Assembly (NCBI GenBank): GCA_028687585.1
Contig: JAQTZV010000013.1
Coordinates: forward strand, 80,381-144,380
Direction of reading: 5' to 3'
DNA length: 64,000 nt
DNA from: Desulfuromonadaceae bacterium
GTDB taxonomy: Bacteria > Desulfobacterota > Desulfuromonadia > Geobacterales > Pseudopelobacteraceae
Shown here one piece after another: positions 26,726 to 35,108 of this stretch. Both the position numbers and the translations under genes were made by a program. Under the pieces are notes generated by a model. It searched no databases and was not told where the DNA came from. It was given only the letters and a program-made list of their open reading frames with translations. The stretch's first letter is position 1. Each line of letters opens with the position of its first letter.

Positions 26726-26820
26726 GTAGGGGCGCTGCTTGCCGCGCCCGCCTATAGTTTATCCCCGTGTTTCCGCCCTTATTTTCCGGCTTTGCGTAGG
26801 GGCGAACCTTGTGTTCGCCC
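26726..26820. repeat. Two REP-like palindromes between cas7 and rhuM
   Basis: 26726-26749 (GTAGGGGCGCTGC...GCGCCC) and 26796-26820 (GTAGGGGCGAACC...TTCGCCC), one of each of the two variants in the island. They interrupt an otherwise tight operon. Confidence 0.85.
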
Positions 26821-26831
26821 TGATTTGGATT

Positions 26832-27704
26832 TCAATACACCGCCTCTTCCGGCCAGACCTTTACTTCAATGCCAGTTGGCAGTTGCTCTTTGTTCACCTC
26901 AATCTGGTAATCAGCCTTGCTGCGGGGCAAATCGGAATTTTTCTTTACCGTCACCCGTTCAAACAACCTGCCGGAAAGTTCGTTCCCCAAATGACTGGAA
27001 TGCTTGAAAATTACCAGCTTACGTGGGTTCATTTCGCCCCGAGCGGCTGCCCGGTCGTGCTCAAAAGCGTTGACAAGTGACTTCCAGAGCAATGTAAGAT
27101 CTTCTTCGGAAAATTTTGTTTTAGCGGCATCAACGGCTGATACGAAACCATGCATCCGGTAAAGCGCATAGGGGACGGTGGTTTTCCTGCCGAAGGTGGA
27201 GGCATATTCCCGGCCCTCCTGTTTTTTTGAATCTTCAACTGTCGTAACTGCACAACGTGTGATTGAATGTTCTGCTTGGAATATGCGGTCTTCGGAACGA
27301 GAAAAAGTTAACTGTACCGGCCCTCTGATCGTTCCGGCACCTTTATCACCCGTAGCAAGGACGGCTCCGAAAGTCCTGATATCATAATACCTGTCAGCCA
27401 AATTGCCTTGACGTTCAGGGATATTCCCGCCAGAGGCGGAATCTATAACCGTATTCAATACCTGGCCTTGGCGAATAAAAATGTCAAAACGATCTTCAGG
27501 GACGTATTTATCAATCTGCTTTGATTTTTCCAGCATCACATAGTTCCTGATCTTGCGCTTGATACAGACATCGGTAACCAGACCTTTCTGATCCTCCGCA
27601 TCAACCCTGGGAAGATTTACCTGGTCCGGGTCACCATTGGGATTGCCGTCCTTGACGTCGAAGAAAAATACAAAGTCATACCGGTTTTTGATTGCGTCAC
27701 TCAT
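26832..27704 (-). CDS. cas7: Cascade backbone protein Cas7 (Csd2), type I-C
   Basis: A 290-residue RAMP-fold subunit. The start RYDFVFFFDVKDGNPNGDP is diagnostic for the Csd2/Csh2 family. Several copies line the crRNA in the Cascade surveillance complex. GTIRGPVQLTFSRS and GFVSAVDA are further family segments. AGGAG lies 10 nt before the ATG, and only 15 nt separate it from cas8c. Confidence 0.96.
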   Translation of the reverse strand: MSDAIKNRYDFVFFFDVKDGNPNGDPDQVNLPRVDAEDQKGLVTDVCIKRKIRNYVMLEKSKQIDKYVPEDRFDIFIRQGQVLNTVIDSASGGNIPERQGNLADRYYDIRTFGAVLATGDKGAGTIRGPVQLTFSRSEDRIFQAEHSITRCAVTTVEDSKKQEGREYASTFGRKTTVPYALYRMHGFVSAVDAAKTKFSEEDLTLLWKSLVNAFEHDRAAARGEMNPRKLVIFKHSSHLGNELSGRLFERVTVKKNSDLPRSKADYQIEVNKEQLPTGIEVKVWPEEAVY

Positions 27705-27719
27705 GGTTTCATTTCTCCT

Positions 27720-28100
27720 TTATTTGTTGTTTGATCCCGCAAACTGGGCCTGTTTTTGATGATAATATCCAATGGCGAATTGCCCCTGTTCTTCCAATAG
27801 AAACTGTTGTGGAAACTTCAGAATATCAATCTCCCCGCACAACGTTTGCAACTCCTTGTCAAGATTGACGGCTGTACCCGGTTGTTCGCTCTTCAGCTTG
27901 GTCAGGTGCTTGGAATTCAGGTTGAACAATCTGCCAAACGCTGCCGCCGGTGTTGTCATGGCATAGGTGAAATACTTCTCCCTGATGCCGGCATTTCTGT
28001 CTCCGAGAGCCTTGTACTGGATATGTTCCAGCTTCGCAAAAATCTGACCGCAGATGTAGGCTATCGGTTTTTTTCCTTCAACATCATTTTCCATAATCAT
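27720..28100 (-). CDS. Internal cas8c product, candidate Cas11c
   Basis: Type I-C systems are known to make a small subunit, Cas11c, from an internal start near the end of cas8c. Here the in-frame ATG at 28100 (MIMENDVEGKKP) is preceded by AAAGGGGGTGG with a gap of about 5 nt, an ideal ribosome-binding site inside a coding region. The product would be 126 residues and mostly helical, ending with cas8c. A second ATG six bases later is an alternative. The evidence is position and site; expression is inferred. Confidence 0.7.
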   Translation of the reverse strand: MIMENDVEGKKPIAYICGQIFAKLEHIQYKALGDRNAGIREKYFTYAMTTPAAAFGRLFNLNSKHLTKLKSEQPGTAVNLDKELQTLCGEIDILKFPQQFLLEEQGQFAIGYYHQKQAQFAGSNNK

Positions 28101-29504
28101 CGAGCCACCCCCTTTAGTATTTCGATTCAAAATCAGTTTAATGAGCGACGCACGTTCCGCGCTAACGTCATAACGTGCTCGCTGAAGTGCCTTTGACAGA
28201 ATCAATATCGGGATTGTCGCCTTGTGCAAAGCAGCTTTCCAAAGCGCTACTGCGACCCGCGCAGTTGCGGCGTCTTCCTTGTCATATTCGTAGGTGCCAT
28301 CGCTCTTCATACGCTGCCGCTGGCAACTTCGCGCCAATGAGTATAACGAAGCGTAATTGGTGTGTATCTTCTTCAAGTCAAAGTCATATTTTCCAATGGC
28401 GATATCTCTGAACCATTGAGCAACAGATATCCGGAATTCACCAAGGCTGGTTTCAATCCAGTCCCGCACGGCAATTCGTGCCGCAGCGCCGGAGAGTGTG
28501 CATGAATAAAAGCGCTCCGGTTCCAGATAGCGGGCAGCCGTTACTTTTCCTGAAACCAATGATTCAAGCATGATGGCAACTTCAGCGGCAGAGGGCGTAT
28601 CAAGCAGATCAATTTCATCCAACGCCTGATTGTTGCGGGTCCAGAAAACCATGGCGGTATCCGAACCGAAATTTCTCCGATTGGTATAGCGAAACTGTGG
28701 CTTTGATTTCCCTTTCTTATCCGTTACAGATACTTCATTCCCTGAGGACAGGAGCCAATTGAGACCTTCGACATAAGTTTTCGCGCAGTTGGTACAAATT
28801 GATGAATTGTTATTTCCTTTCAGCTCATACGACTCAAAGGCATTTTCATTATAGGAAACAAGTGCACATCCAGCCGTTTGCCCATCCGGTACTTTTTTGA
28901 TCATGCCATGTGGAATGTCTTCAACCGGGTAATCTGTTTTGCCGCAGATGGAGCACTTCTTCGAACTTGCGGCCAATTGTTCCCGTTGTGTGGCCTCATA
29001 CATGTCAATGACGGCCTGAAGAACGGTATGTTTCTCATGTACCCGTGACGATTCGGAATGAAGTCTGAAGCCTATATTACCGACAAGCCTCTTTTTAACT
29101 TTCTTGTCATCAGTTGCAGAGAGCGCTTCGAATTCTGCCAGAGCCTTATTAATTCCGGTCTCGTTGTTCTCGTAAAAAGCGATTACCGGTGCCAGTTCGT
29201 CCATGGTTTTGTAGAGTGCAATCTTCTCCAGAAACAATTGATGCTTCTTTTTCGACGCATTACCACCAAAACAAAGAACCTCCTCCGGCTTGTCCAGTAA
29301 AAGCCGTGCTTTCCCTTTTTTAGCCGTAATCGCCTCTGCAGGGGTTGGCTTGTCTTCAACAAGTTGCAGACCGTGAAAAAAACCCTCCGGAGTAATCACC
29401 AATTCCATCGAAATGGTTTCATCCTTCAATGCGTCATGAACCCAGGCATTATACCCCTTGCCAGCCCTCAACGATTTTCCTAGATCACTCAATTCCTTGA
29501 TCAT
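27720..29504 (-). CDS. cas8c: Cascade large subunit Cas8c (Csd1)
   Basis: A 594-residue protein. The start MIKELSDLGKSLRAGKGYNAW and the segment EVLCFGGNASKKKHQLFLEK fit Csd1. Cysteine pairs in KKCSICGKTDYP and SICTNCAKTY probably bind zinc. It recognises the PAM and positions target DNA in the type I-C complex. Its first bases overlap the cas5c stop by four nucleotides. The C-terminal 126 residues probably double as Cas11c. Confidence 0.96.
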   Translation of the reverse strand: MIKELSDLGKSLRAGKGYNAWVHDALKDETISMELVITPEGFFHGLQLVEDKPTPAEAITAKKGKARLLLDKPEEVLCFGGNASKKKHQLFLEKIALYKTMDELAPVIAFYENNETGINKALAEFEALSATDDKKVKKRLVGNIGFRLHSESSRVHEKHTVLQAVIDMYEATQREQLAASSKKCSICGKTDYPVEDIPHGMIKKVPDGQTAGCALVSYNENAFESYELKGNNNSSICTNCAKTYVEGLNWLLSSGNEVSVTDKKGKSKPQFRYTNRRNFGSDTAMVFWTRNNQALDEIDLLDTPSAAEVAIMLESLVSGKVTAARYLEPERFYSCTLSGAAARIAVRDWIETSLGEFRISVAQWFRDIAIGKYDFDLKKIHTNYASLYSLARSCQRQRMKSDGTYEYDKEDAATARVAVALWKAALHKATIPILILSKALQRARYDVSAERASLIKLILNRNTKGGGSMIMENDVEGKKPIAYICGQIFAKLEHIQYKALGDRNAGIREKYFTYAMTTPAAAFGRLFNLNSKHLTKLKSEQPGTAVNLDKELQTLCGEIDILKFPQQFLLEEQGQFAIGYYHQKQAQFAGSNNK

Positions 29505-30226
29505 ACGGCCTCCTCTTCCTGCCGGTTGAACTCATAAATGGCAGAAGAGACTTCACTTCCTAGCGGTGGCCGCATATGCGAAGAACGGATCATCTGGTCA
29601 TTTTCCGGCACTTCACAGTTCAGCACTCCGTCGCGGATGACCGCCTCAAAAAAGAGCGGTTGGGGTTTACCTGCGTTGTCATAGAAGATATCGAACAGCA
29701 TGCTGCCGATGGGGATGGTTTCCTGTATGGGCTGTTCATTCCCTTCCGGCGACATGAACTCGGCGGAAAATTCGCGAGTACCCAGATATGGCCTGCGCCA
29801 GCACTGCCCCTTTTTAACACGCCGGGGAAAGAGCCCTTCCCTCTTCTCCGTCATGCCGACATATTTCTCATACATCCGCTTGTCGGTGGCATTGTTCATA
29901 TAAATCGACGCCTCAATGATATATGCCACATTCCGCAACAACACACTGTTGCGCTGCGCCCGTTTTTCCTCAACAACAATCGGATTACGTCCCTGTTTGG
30001 AATTGATTTCATTGCGCTTGATAGACATGAAACGAACCGGATTCAGCACAATAATCCGCCTGACATACCACTGAAATTCCGGCTTCCAGAGGATCGAATC
30101 CAGCACGCCACGCGCCGCCGACGGCGTCATGCAGGGGTAGGTCATCCTCTCAACCTTAAGGTCGGGTCTGGTAAAACAGGCATAGTCGCCTGTCACCTTC
30201 ACCCGTACTACTCGATCATCGAGCAT
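29501..30226 (-). CDS. cas5: Cas5c, crRNA-processing endoribonuclease
   Basis: A 241-residue RAMP-fold protein of the Cas5d/Cas5c type (VRVKVTGDYACFTRPDLKVERMTY, split here as VRVKVTGDYACF and RPDLKVERMTYP). Type I-C lacks Cas6, and Cas5c cuts the repeat to make crRNA. I chose the ATG at 30226 because AAGGAGG lies 5 nt upstream; the GTG at 30244 would sit before that site. It begins 15 nt after the cas3 stop. Confidence 0.95.
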   Translation of the reverse strand: MLDDRVVRVKVTGDYACFTRPDLKVERMTYPCMTPSAARGVLDSILWKPEFQWYVRRIIVLNPVRFMSIKRNEINSKQGRNPIVVEEKRAQRNSVLLRNVAYIIEASIYMNNATDKRMYEKYVGMTEKREGLFPRRVKKGQCWRRPYLGTREFSAEFMSPEGNEQPIQETIPIGSMLFDIFYDNAGKPQPLFFEAVIRDGVLNCEVPENDQMIRSSHMRPPLGSEVSSAIYEFNRQEEEAV

Positions 30227-30240
30227 ATACGCCTCCTTGA

Positions 30241-32421
30241 TCACACCACATACTTATCCACCTCCATTGGAGCCACGGAAATACCAGTGGCCGGGTCATA
30301 GTTGCCGTACCAGATTTTAAAACCGTGGGGTGACGTCTTAACATCCCCCCTGTTTTGAAAAATAAAATTCTCATAGGCCTGCACCGTGAATGGCTGCATT
30401 GCGCGGTAATCGTCGCGGGACAGGTATTCCTTGTATTGCAGCGAATGCAGCAACTGCCTGCTTTCGTCGTTGTAGTTGTAGATAAACAGCCCCTCGGAGT
30501 GATCGTCCAGATAGCGGTAACTGTCATTCACGGTCTCAAAATTGAACTCCTTGCGGGCGTTGTTTATTCCTTGCTGTTTTGTCTGGTCGATATAGAGCGC
30601 AAAGACACTGGCGTAGTATTTTTCAAATACGTTATGGCTGTAGAGCTGTTCAATGTCGTTTTGAAGCAACTCCGCCGCGTACCCGGCACAAGCCTGGTAG
30701 GTTTTATTGGGGTATCTGGCGTCCTGCAAAACAAACAGGAAAACATTGCCGAAGCCATCCATTTCACCTTCCCTGTTACAGCGCCCGGCAGATTGAATGA
30801 TCGCCTCCAGCGGAGCCAGCGCCCGAAACACTAGTGGAAAATCAAAATCTACCCCGGCTTCGATAAGTTGTGTCGAGACCACCAAGATTTTTTTCTTCGA
30901 GTCAAGACCAGCCTTGATGTCTTTGATTGTCTTCTTTCGATGAACTGGGCACATGGCAGTCGACAGGTGATATTTTGCTTCCCACTTCTCGTCGGATTCC
31001 ATGAGTTTGAAAAACTCCAGCGCATCCTTCTTGGTGTTGAAAATAACCAGCGCCGATTGATGATGTTCAACTACCGCATCAGTCAACCGGCTAAATGATG
31101 TGGGAGCAAGATCATCCAGCAGGTGGTAGGTCACTCGTTTGGTTTTGTCATACAAAATGCCGGGTTCTTCGATGAGTGGCATGATCGTGGTAATGCCATT
31201 AAAACCGGGGCGTTTCTCATAGGCCGGCTGGGTAGCTGTGCAGAACAAGAACGATGTCCGCATGACGGCCTGAACATCATTCAGAATGCCTAGGGTGGGG
31301 AGGACGATCTCTTTTGGAATGGTCTGCACCTCATCGAAGATGACGACCGACTCGGCTATATTATGAATTTTGCGACACTTGGAAGGTTTGTTACTGAACA
31401 GCGATTCAAAGAACTGCACCGTTGTGGTGACAATCACCGGAAAGTCCCAATTCTCAAAAGCGAGCTGTTTTCTTTTTTGTTCGGTGGAATAATCCTCGTT
31501 TTTGTCGGTGGCGGTTTTCTGCCCTTCGTTGTAACTGGAGTGGTGTTCAAGAATCCACTCTTCACCGAAGATCTTTTTGAGTTCGCGGGCAGTCTGGTCA
31601 ATGATACTAATGTACGGCAGGACAATAATGATGCGTTTGAGCCGGTTTTGTTTTGCATGACGTAACGCCCACGACAGCGAGGTCAGTGTTTTACCCATGC
31701 CAGTGGGCAATGCCAGCGAGTAACAGCCAGTGGGGAGCAACGCTTTGGCAAGAGACTGGTCACGCGCCATATTGCGGAGCTGATTGATTTCGCCAACTTT
31801 CGATTTGGCTGCGAACTCCTCTTCAAGTTTGTCGAGCATGAAATCAATCGGCAATGTCCGATCCGGTCGCAATACCGATTTTTCCGAATCAAAATGTTCT
31901 TCCGTGGAAAGCCAATCACTGTCAGTTAGCGAGCTGAAAAGATAGCGAATGAAAAGCTCCCTCTTGAATCCATCCGTATCTAATTTGAGTTGCGGCAACA
32001 CAAGGGAGGCTTCGTTAAGGCCGTTGTCAGCAAGAAAAGCACTTATTACTTCATCAAAGCCTGCCACGTTATCATGAAGATAAGGATTTACGTCACTTTT
32101 CCAAGCAGCTTTATCAGGTAAGCCCTTATGATGTCCATCAATCGCAATTGAAGCATCGCTGTGCTTCAGCTTGCCAGCAAAACCAGCACCCCAGGATGCA
32201 TGTGGAACACTGCCACGCCGTCCGCCATTTTCAAGATAATTCTGGAATTCAAGTTGGTATTTGCCAAGGTCATGGACTAGCCCAGACAATTTGAACAGGG
32301 GCCTATATTCTTCCTGACAGGCAAAGGATTCAGCAAACCGTGCTGTTTCTCGCAAATGTTTAGCCAGCAAATGCTTGTCGTTATTCCCATTTTCCGAATG
32401 AGCAAAATATTCCCTCTTCAT
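30241..32421 (-). CDS. cas3: Cas3 helicase-nuclease, type I-C
   Basis: A 726-residue effector. The N-terminal HD nuclease domain has LVHDLGKY, PHASWGAGF and DGHHKG. The superfamily 2 helicase follows with Walker A PTGMGKT, the DExH-like VIFDEVQTIP, motif III FCTATQP and motif VI QSAGRCNREGE. It unwinds and degrades target DNA recruited by Cascade. The ATG at 32421 follows GGAGTGG; a frame to 32460 is less likely. As the first gene of the operon it should have a promoter upstream, where short palindromes lie. Confidence 0.96.
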   Translation of the reverse strand: MKREYFAHSENGNNDKHLLAKHLRETARFAESFACQEEYRPLFKLSGLVHDLGKYQLEFQNYLENGGRRGSVPHASWGAGFAGKLKHSDASIAIDGHHKGLPDKAAWKSDVNPYLHDNVAGFDEVISAFLADNGLNEASLVLPQLKLDTDGFKRELFIRYLFSSLTDSDWLSTEEHFDSEKSVLRPDRTLPIDFMLDKLEEEFAAKSKVGEINQLRNMARDQSLAKALLPTGCYSLALPTGMGKTLTSLSWALRHAKQNRLKRIIIVLPYISIIDQTARELKKIFGEEWILEHHSSYNEGQKTATDKNEDYSTEQKRKQLAFENWDFPVIVTTTVQFFESLFSNKPSKCRKIHNIAESVVIFDEVQTIPKEIVLPTLGILNDVQAVMRTSFLFCTATQPAYEKRPGFNGITTIMPLIEEPGILYDKTKRVTYHLLDDLAPTSFSRLTDAVVEHHQSALVIFNTKKDALEFFKLMESDEKWEAKYHLSTAMCPVHRKKTIKDIKAGLDSKKKILVVSTQLIEAGVDFDFPLVFRALAPLEAIIQSAGRCNREGEMDGFGNVFLFVLQDARYPNKTYQACAGYAAELLQNDIEQLYSHNVFEKYYASVFALYIDQTKQQGINNARKEFNFETVNDSYRYLDDHSEGLFIYNYNDESRQLLHSLQYKEYLSRDDYRAMQPFTVQAYENFIFQNRGDVKTSPHGFKIWYGNYDPATGISVAPMEVDKYVV

Positions 32422-32492
32422 AACCACTCCATTCACCTCCCCCTCAAACCTGGCGGCCACATGGGGCCGCCCCTAGGCAACACATCAACATC

Positions 32493-32557
32493 GGGCGCGG
32501 CAAGCAGCGCCCCTACGGACAATCTCCAAACCGGGCGAACACAAGGTTCGCCCCTAC
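32493..32557. repeat. Two REP-like palindromes upstream of cas3
   Basis: 32493-32516 (GGGCGCGGCAAGC...CCCCTAC) and 32533-32557 (GGGCGAACAC...CCCCTAC). They lie in opposite orientation to the pair between cas7 and rhuM. Confidence 0.85.
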
Positions 32558-32570
32558 GTGTCATTCCTCT

Positions 32571-32843
32571 TTACAGCCACTCCCCCTTCACTGTCGCCCC
32601 ACACTCTGGACATACGCTCTTGCCATCCTCATCCGACTCTGGAAAATGCAACCCAGTATCGTCATCAATCGCAACATAGCGATAGGTATACAGAGTATTT
32701 TCACTCGCGAGACTTTCTTTAAGCACGCAATTCGGGCATTCCAGAAACTCCCGGTCATTGATAAACATCCCAAGCGCCTTTGCCTGCTTCTTGAGAGCTT
32801 GCAGTCTATTCGCTAATTTATGCAAAGCATCAAACTCTGCCAT
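32571..32843 (-). CDS. Small zinc-ribbon-like protein
   Basis: A 90-residue protein. A helical N-terminus (LHKLANRLQALKKQAKALG) is followed by CPNC near residue 37 and CPECGATVKG near the end, four cysteines arranged as a possible zinc ribbon. It is upstream of cas3 on the same strand with palindromes between. It is not a known Cas component. A DNA- or RNA-binding role is only a guess. Confidence 0.65.
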   Translation of the reverse strand: MAEFDALHKLANRLQALKKQAKALGMFINDREFLECPNCVLKESLASENTLYTYRYVAIDDDTGLHFPESDEDGKSVCPECGATVKGEWL

Positions 32844-32908
32844 ACAGACCCCCTACCCCTCTCCGCCTTCCCCCAATAACGCCAATAATCCATCCCACTC
32901 TCCAAACC

Positions 32909-32975
32909 GGGCGAATACAAGATTCGCCCCTACGTTCAAACGTCAACATCGGGCGAATACAAGATTCGCCCCTAC
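32909..32975. repeat. Two REP-like palindromes near the RAYT gene end
   Basis: 32909-32933 and 32951-32975 are identical over their length (GGGCGAATACAAG...CCCCTAC). They lie just past the transposase stop. Confidence 0.88.
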
Positions 32976-32983
32976 GGAATCAA

Positions 32984-33610
32984 TCACATTTCGGCATAAT
33001 CCGGGTTCTCCTTGTCCTCGGCCCATCTTATTGGGTTCAAGGCGATGTATTCCGAAATGTTCGCCATCTCCTTTTCATCCCGGATGACCCGCTCGTAATA
33101 ATTGCGTTGCCACAACCGACCCGGAAACGGTGACCATCCGGATTGTTTAACGCCACGAATGTATGCGTTGGTGGTCATGGATTTAAATGCCTGAACAACA
33201 CGTCCAACGGATCCCGCCGTCGTACCGTAGGGGCGAACCTTATGTTCGCCCCGGACTATGTGTTCGCCCTGATCTATGTGTTCGCCCTTATTTTGCACGT
33301 CATCCTGACAATTCAAAGGCGGGCGAATACAAGATTCGCCCCTACAGCCGATGCAAATAATTCCATGAAAATGATTCGGCATTATTACAAATCCACCCTG
33401 AATAATTTCCGGAAATTTTGCCTCTAACGACTCCCATGCCTGTTTGACCATTTTCCCTGAGTCATTCAAGACCATCTCACCCTCACAAATATCTCCGAAC
33501 AGACATTCCCGTCCCTGTGAGCATATGGTAACGAAATACGCCCCGCTGGTGGAATAATCGAAACCCCGTAACCGAATCGAATGACGATGATGAATTTCAG
33601 GATTATACAA
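32984..33610 (-). CDS. REP-associated tyrosine transposase (RAYT)
   Basis: About 208 residues of the IS200-like Y1 HUH family. The HUH motif is MPNHFHGIICIG; the likely catalytic tyrosine is in WQRNYYERVIRDEKE; IALNPIRWAED closes the core. RAYTs are single-copy, domesticated transposases that cut REP palindromes. I prefer the TTG at 33610 because AGGAG lies 6 nt upstream; the longer frame would start inside a palindrome. Unusually, its own coding sequence contains palindrome copies, seen in the protein as repeated GEH units (GEHIDQGEHIVRGEHKVRPY). Its likely substrates surround it on both sides. Confidence 0.88.
   Translation of the reverse strand: MYNPEIHHRHSIRLRGFDYSTSGAYFVTICSQGRECLFGDICEGEMVLNDSGKMVKQAWESLEAKFPEIIQGGFVIMPNHFHGIICIGCRGESCIRPPLNCQDDVQNKGEHIDQGEHIVRGEHKVRPYGTTAGSVGRVVQAFKSMTTNAYIRGVKQSGWSPFPGRLWQRNYYERVIRDEKEMANISEYIALNPIRWAEDKENPDYAEM
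33227..33345. repeat. REP-like palindromes inside the RAYT gene
   Basis: 33227-33251 (GTAGGGGCGAACC...TTCGCCC) and 33321-33345 (GGGCGAATACAAG...CCCCTAC) face each other, with two extra half-units TGTGTTCGCCC between. The reading frame stays open through all of them. Confidence 0.85.
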
Positions 33611-33626
33611 TTGTGTCTCCTGGAAC

Positions 33627-33650
33627 GGGCGCGGCAAGCAGCGCCCCTAC
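33627..33650. repeat. REP-like palindrome upstream of the RAYT start
   Basis: GGGCGCGGCAAGC...CCCCTAC, identical in form to 32493-32516. It is the last member on this side of the island. Confidence 0.85.
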
Positions 33651-33901
33651 ACATCCGACAAAAATCTGGCCCCGACCCTACCACACATCCAACCCGCAAC
33701 AAAGATTTCTAATAATTCTTCCACTGCTCCACCCAGATCAACAACTCCGCACATATCCGCGCCGCCAGACGGACGGTGCAACGCCAGATGTTCGGCAGAC
33801 CGAGACGAATCACCCCCAGCTCATGCCTGACACCCTATCACAACAATGCGACACAATACGTCATTCGAACAATAACAGACCATTTATTTCCTATCACAAA
33901 T
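33651..33901. other. Intergenic region right of the RAYT gene
   Basis: About 250 nt that should contain the transposase promoter. No convincing coding frame, RNA gene or further palindrome is seen. It ends at a strong terminator. Confidence 0.4.
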
Positions 33902-33933
33902 AAAAAGGCCCCCCGGAAATCCGGGGGGCCTTT
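33902..33933. terminator. Strong terminator after desulfoferrodoxin
   Basis: AAAGGCCCCCCGGA and its complement form a 14-bp stem with a two-base loop and T-runs on both sides. It can work in both directions. Confidence 0.9.
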
Positions 33934-33961
33934 ACTGTACAGCGTATGCTAAGAGACGACA

Positions 33962-34342
33962 TCAGCCTTGAGCAGACCACTGTCCGTGAAGGTTGCACAG
34001 CTCACGAGCCGTTACAGTAGACGCGGTAACGTTGAAAACCGCTTCTGCGACTGCACCCGGCTTGAGGAACTGGCGATATGCCTTGCCGTCGGCAATCAGT
34101 TCGATCCATTCGATGTAGTGTTTCTCCTCCATCGGATGAGCGACGCTGCCGACCGTGACCTTATAGCCGCCATCAACTTTTGTGATCACCGGTACATGTT
34201 TTTCTTTTGCTGCGTCCACGGTGTTTTCTTTCAGCAGTGTCATCTCTTCACCACAGCAGGTTAGCGATCCGTCGCCTGCATGAACTGTTTCAACAATATT
34301 GCCGCAGAGATTGCATTTGTACACTTCAAGTAAATTTGCCAT
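33962..34342 (-). CDS. Desulfoferrodoxin (2Fe superoxide reductase)
   Basis: A 126-residue protein. The N-terminal desulforedoxin domain has cysteines in YKCNLCG and LTCCGEEM. The catalytic Fe(His)4Cys site is made from [20 protein letters not shown] and CNLHGQW. It reduces superoxide to peroxide without making oxygen, as is usual in anaerobes. The ATG at 34342 follows GGAGG; the longer frame to 34450 lies across the rubrerythrin end. It is the downstream partner of rubrerythrin. Confidence 0.95.
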   Translation of the reverse strand: MANLLEVYKCNLCGNIVETVHAGDGSLTCCGEEMTLLKENTVDAAKEKHVPVITKVDGGYKVTVGSVAHPMEEKHYIEWIELIADGKAYRQFLKPGAVAEAVFNVTASTVTARELCNLHGQWSAQG

Positions 34343-34392
34343 TGATAAAATCCTCCTTTTTTTAGTGATCACCCTGAATGGTGATCTGATGA

Positions 34393-34971
34393 TTACCAGT
34401 TTTCGCCCAGTAGTTCGAAATGCGCCTTGGGATGCAGGCACGCAATGCATACCTCCGGGGCCTCCTTGCCGGTGTGAAGATATCCACAGTTACGGCAACG
34501 CCAGACTACATCGCCATCACGGGTAAATACCCTCCCGGCATCAATATTCGCCAACAGATCACGATAGCGTTTTTCGTGCTGCTTCTCGGCAACTGAAATC
34601 GCCGTCCACGCCGCAGCAATTGCCGGGAAGCCTTCTTCCTTTGCCGTCGCAGCAAACGCGGGATAGAGGAGCGTATGCTCTTCATGTTCGCCATTTGCAG
34701 CAGCCAGAAGGTTTTCTGCTGTTGTCGCGATTTTTCCGGCGGGAAAACAGGCCGTTATTTCCAGATCGCCACCTTCCAGAAATTTGAAAAACCGTTTTGC
34801 GTGCTCTTTTTCCTGATTCGCCGTTTCCTCAAAAATATCGGCAATCTGAACAAAGCCCTCTTTTTTGGCAACACCGGCAAAGTATGTATAGCGATTACGC
34901 GCCTGACTTTCACCGGCAAACGATTTGAGCAGATTCTGCTCGGTTTTGGTTCCTTTGATTGAAGCGGCCAT
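34393..34971 (-). CDS. Rubrerythrin
   Basis: A 192-residue protein. A ferritin-like diiron domain (about 1-150) has [20 protein letters not shown] and [10 protein letters not shown]-terminal rubredoxin-like domain has [10 protein letters not shown] and VCIACLHP. It acts as a cytoplasmic peroxidase and removes the peroxide made by superoxide reductase. GGAGG lies before the ATG. It precedes desulfoferrodoxin by 50 nt on the same strand, a common oxygen-defence pair in Desulfuromonadales. Confidence 0.95.
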   Translation of the reverse strand: MAASIKGTKTEQNLLKSFAGESQARNRYTYFAGVAKKEGFVQIADIFEETANQEKEHAKRFFKFLEGGDLEITACFPAGKIATTAENLLAAANGEHEEHTLLYPAFAATAKEEGFPAIAAAWTAISVAEKQHEKRYRDLLANIDAGRVFTRDGDVVWRCRNCGYLHTGKEAPEVCIACLHPKAHFELLGENW

Positions 34972-35045
34972 TGTGCCTCCATTTAGTATATTTTTAATAC
35001 GACAGATATAGTCCTTTATACCGCACTTATACTATTTTGCAAATA

Positions 35046-35080
35046 AGAAAATAAAAGGGGACGCATTTCTGCGTCCCCTT
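35046..35080 (-). terminator. Intrinsic terminator after citrate synthase
   Basis: AAGGGGACGCA / TGCGTCCCCTT with a four-base loop, then TTTTATTTTC on the minus strand. Confidence 0.88.
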
Positions 35081-35108
35081 CTTGAAACAAATTATTGAAA
35101 CTAAGGAA

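Noticed and set aside
25642..26757. A 371-residue plus-strand frame opposite rhuM
   Set aside because: It is the complement of the rhuM gene and has no family features.
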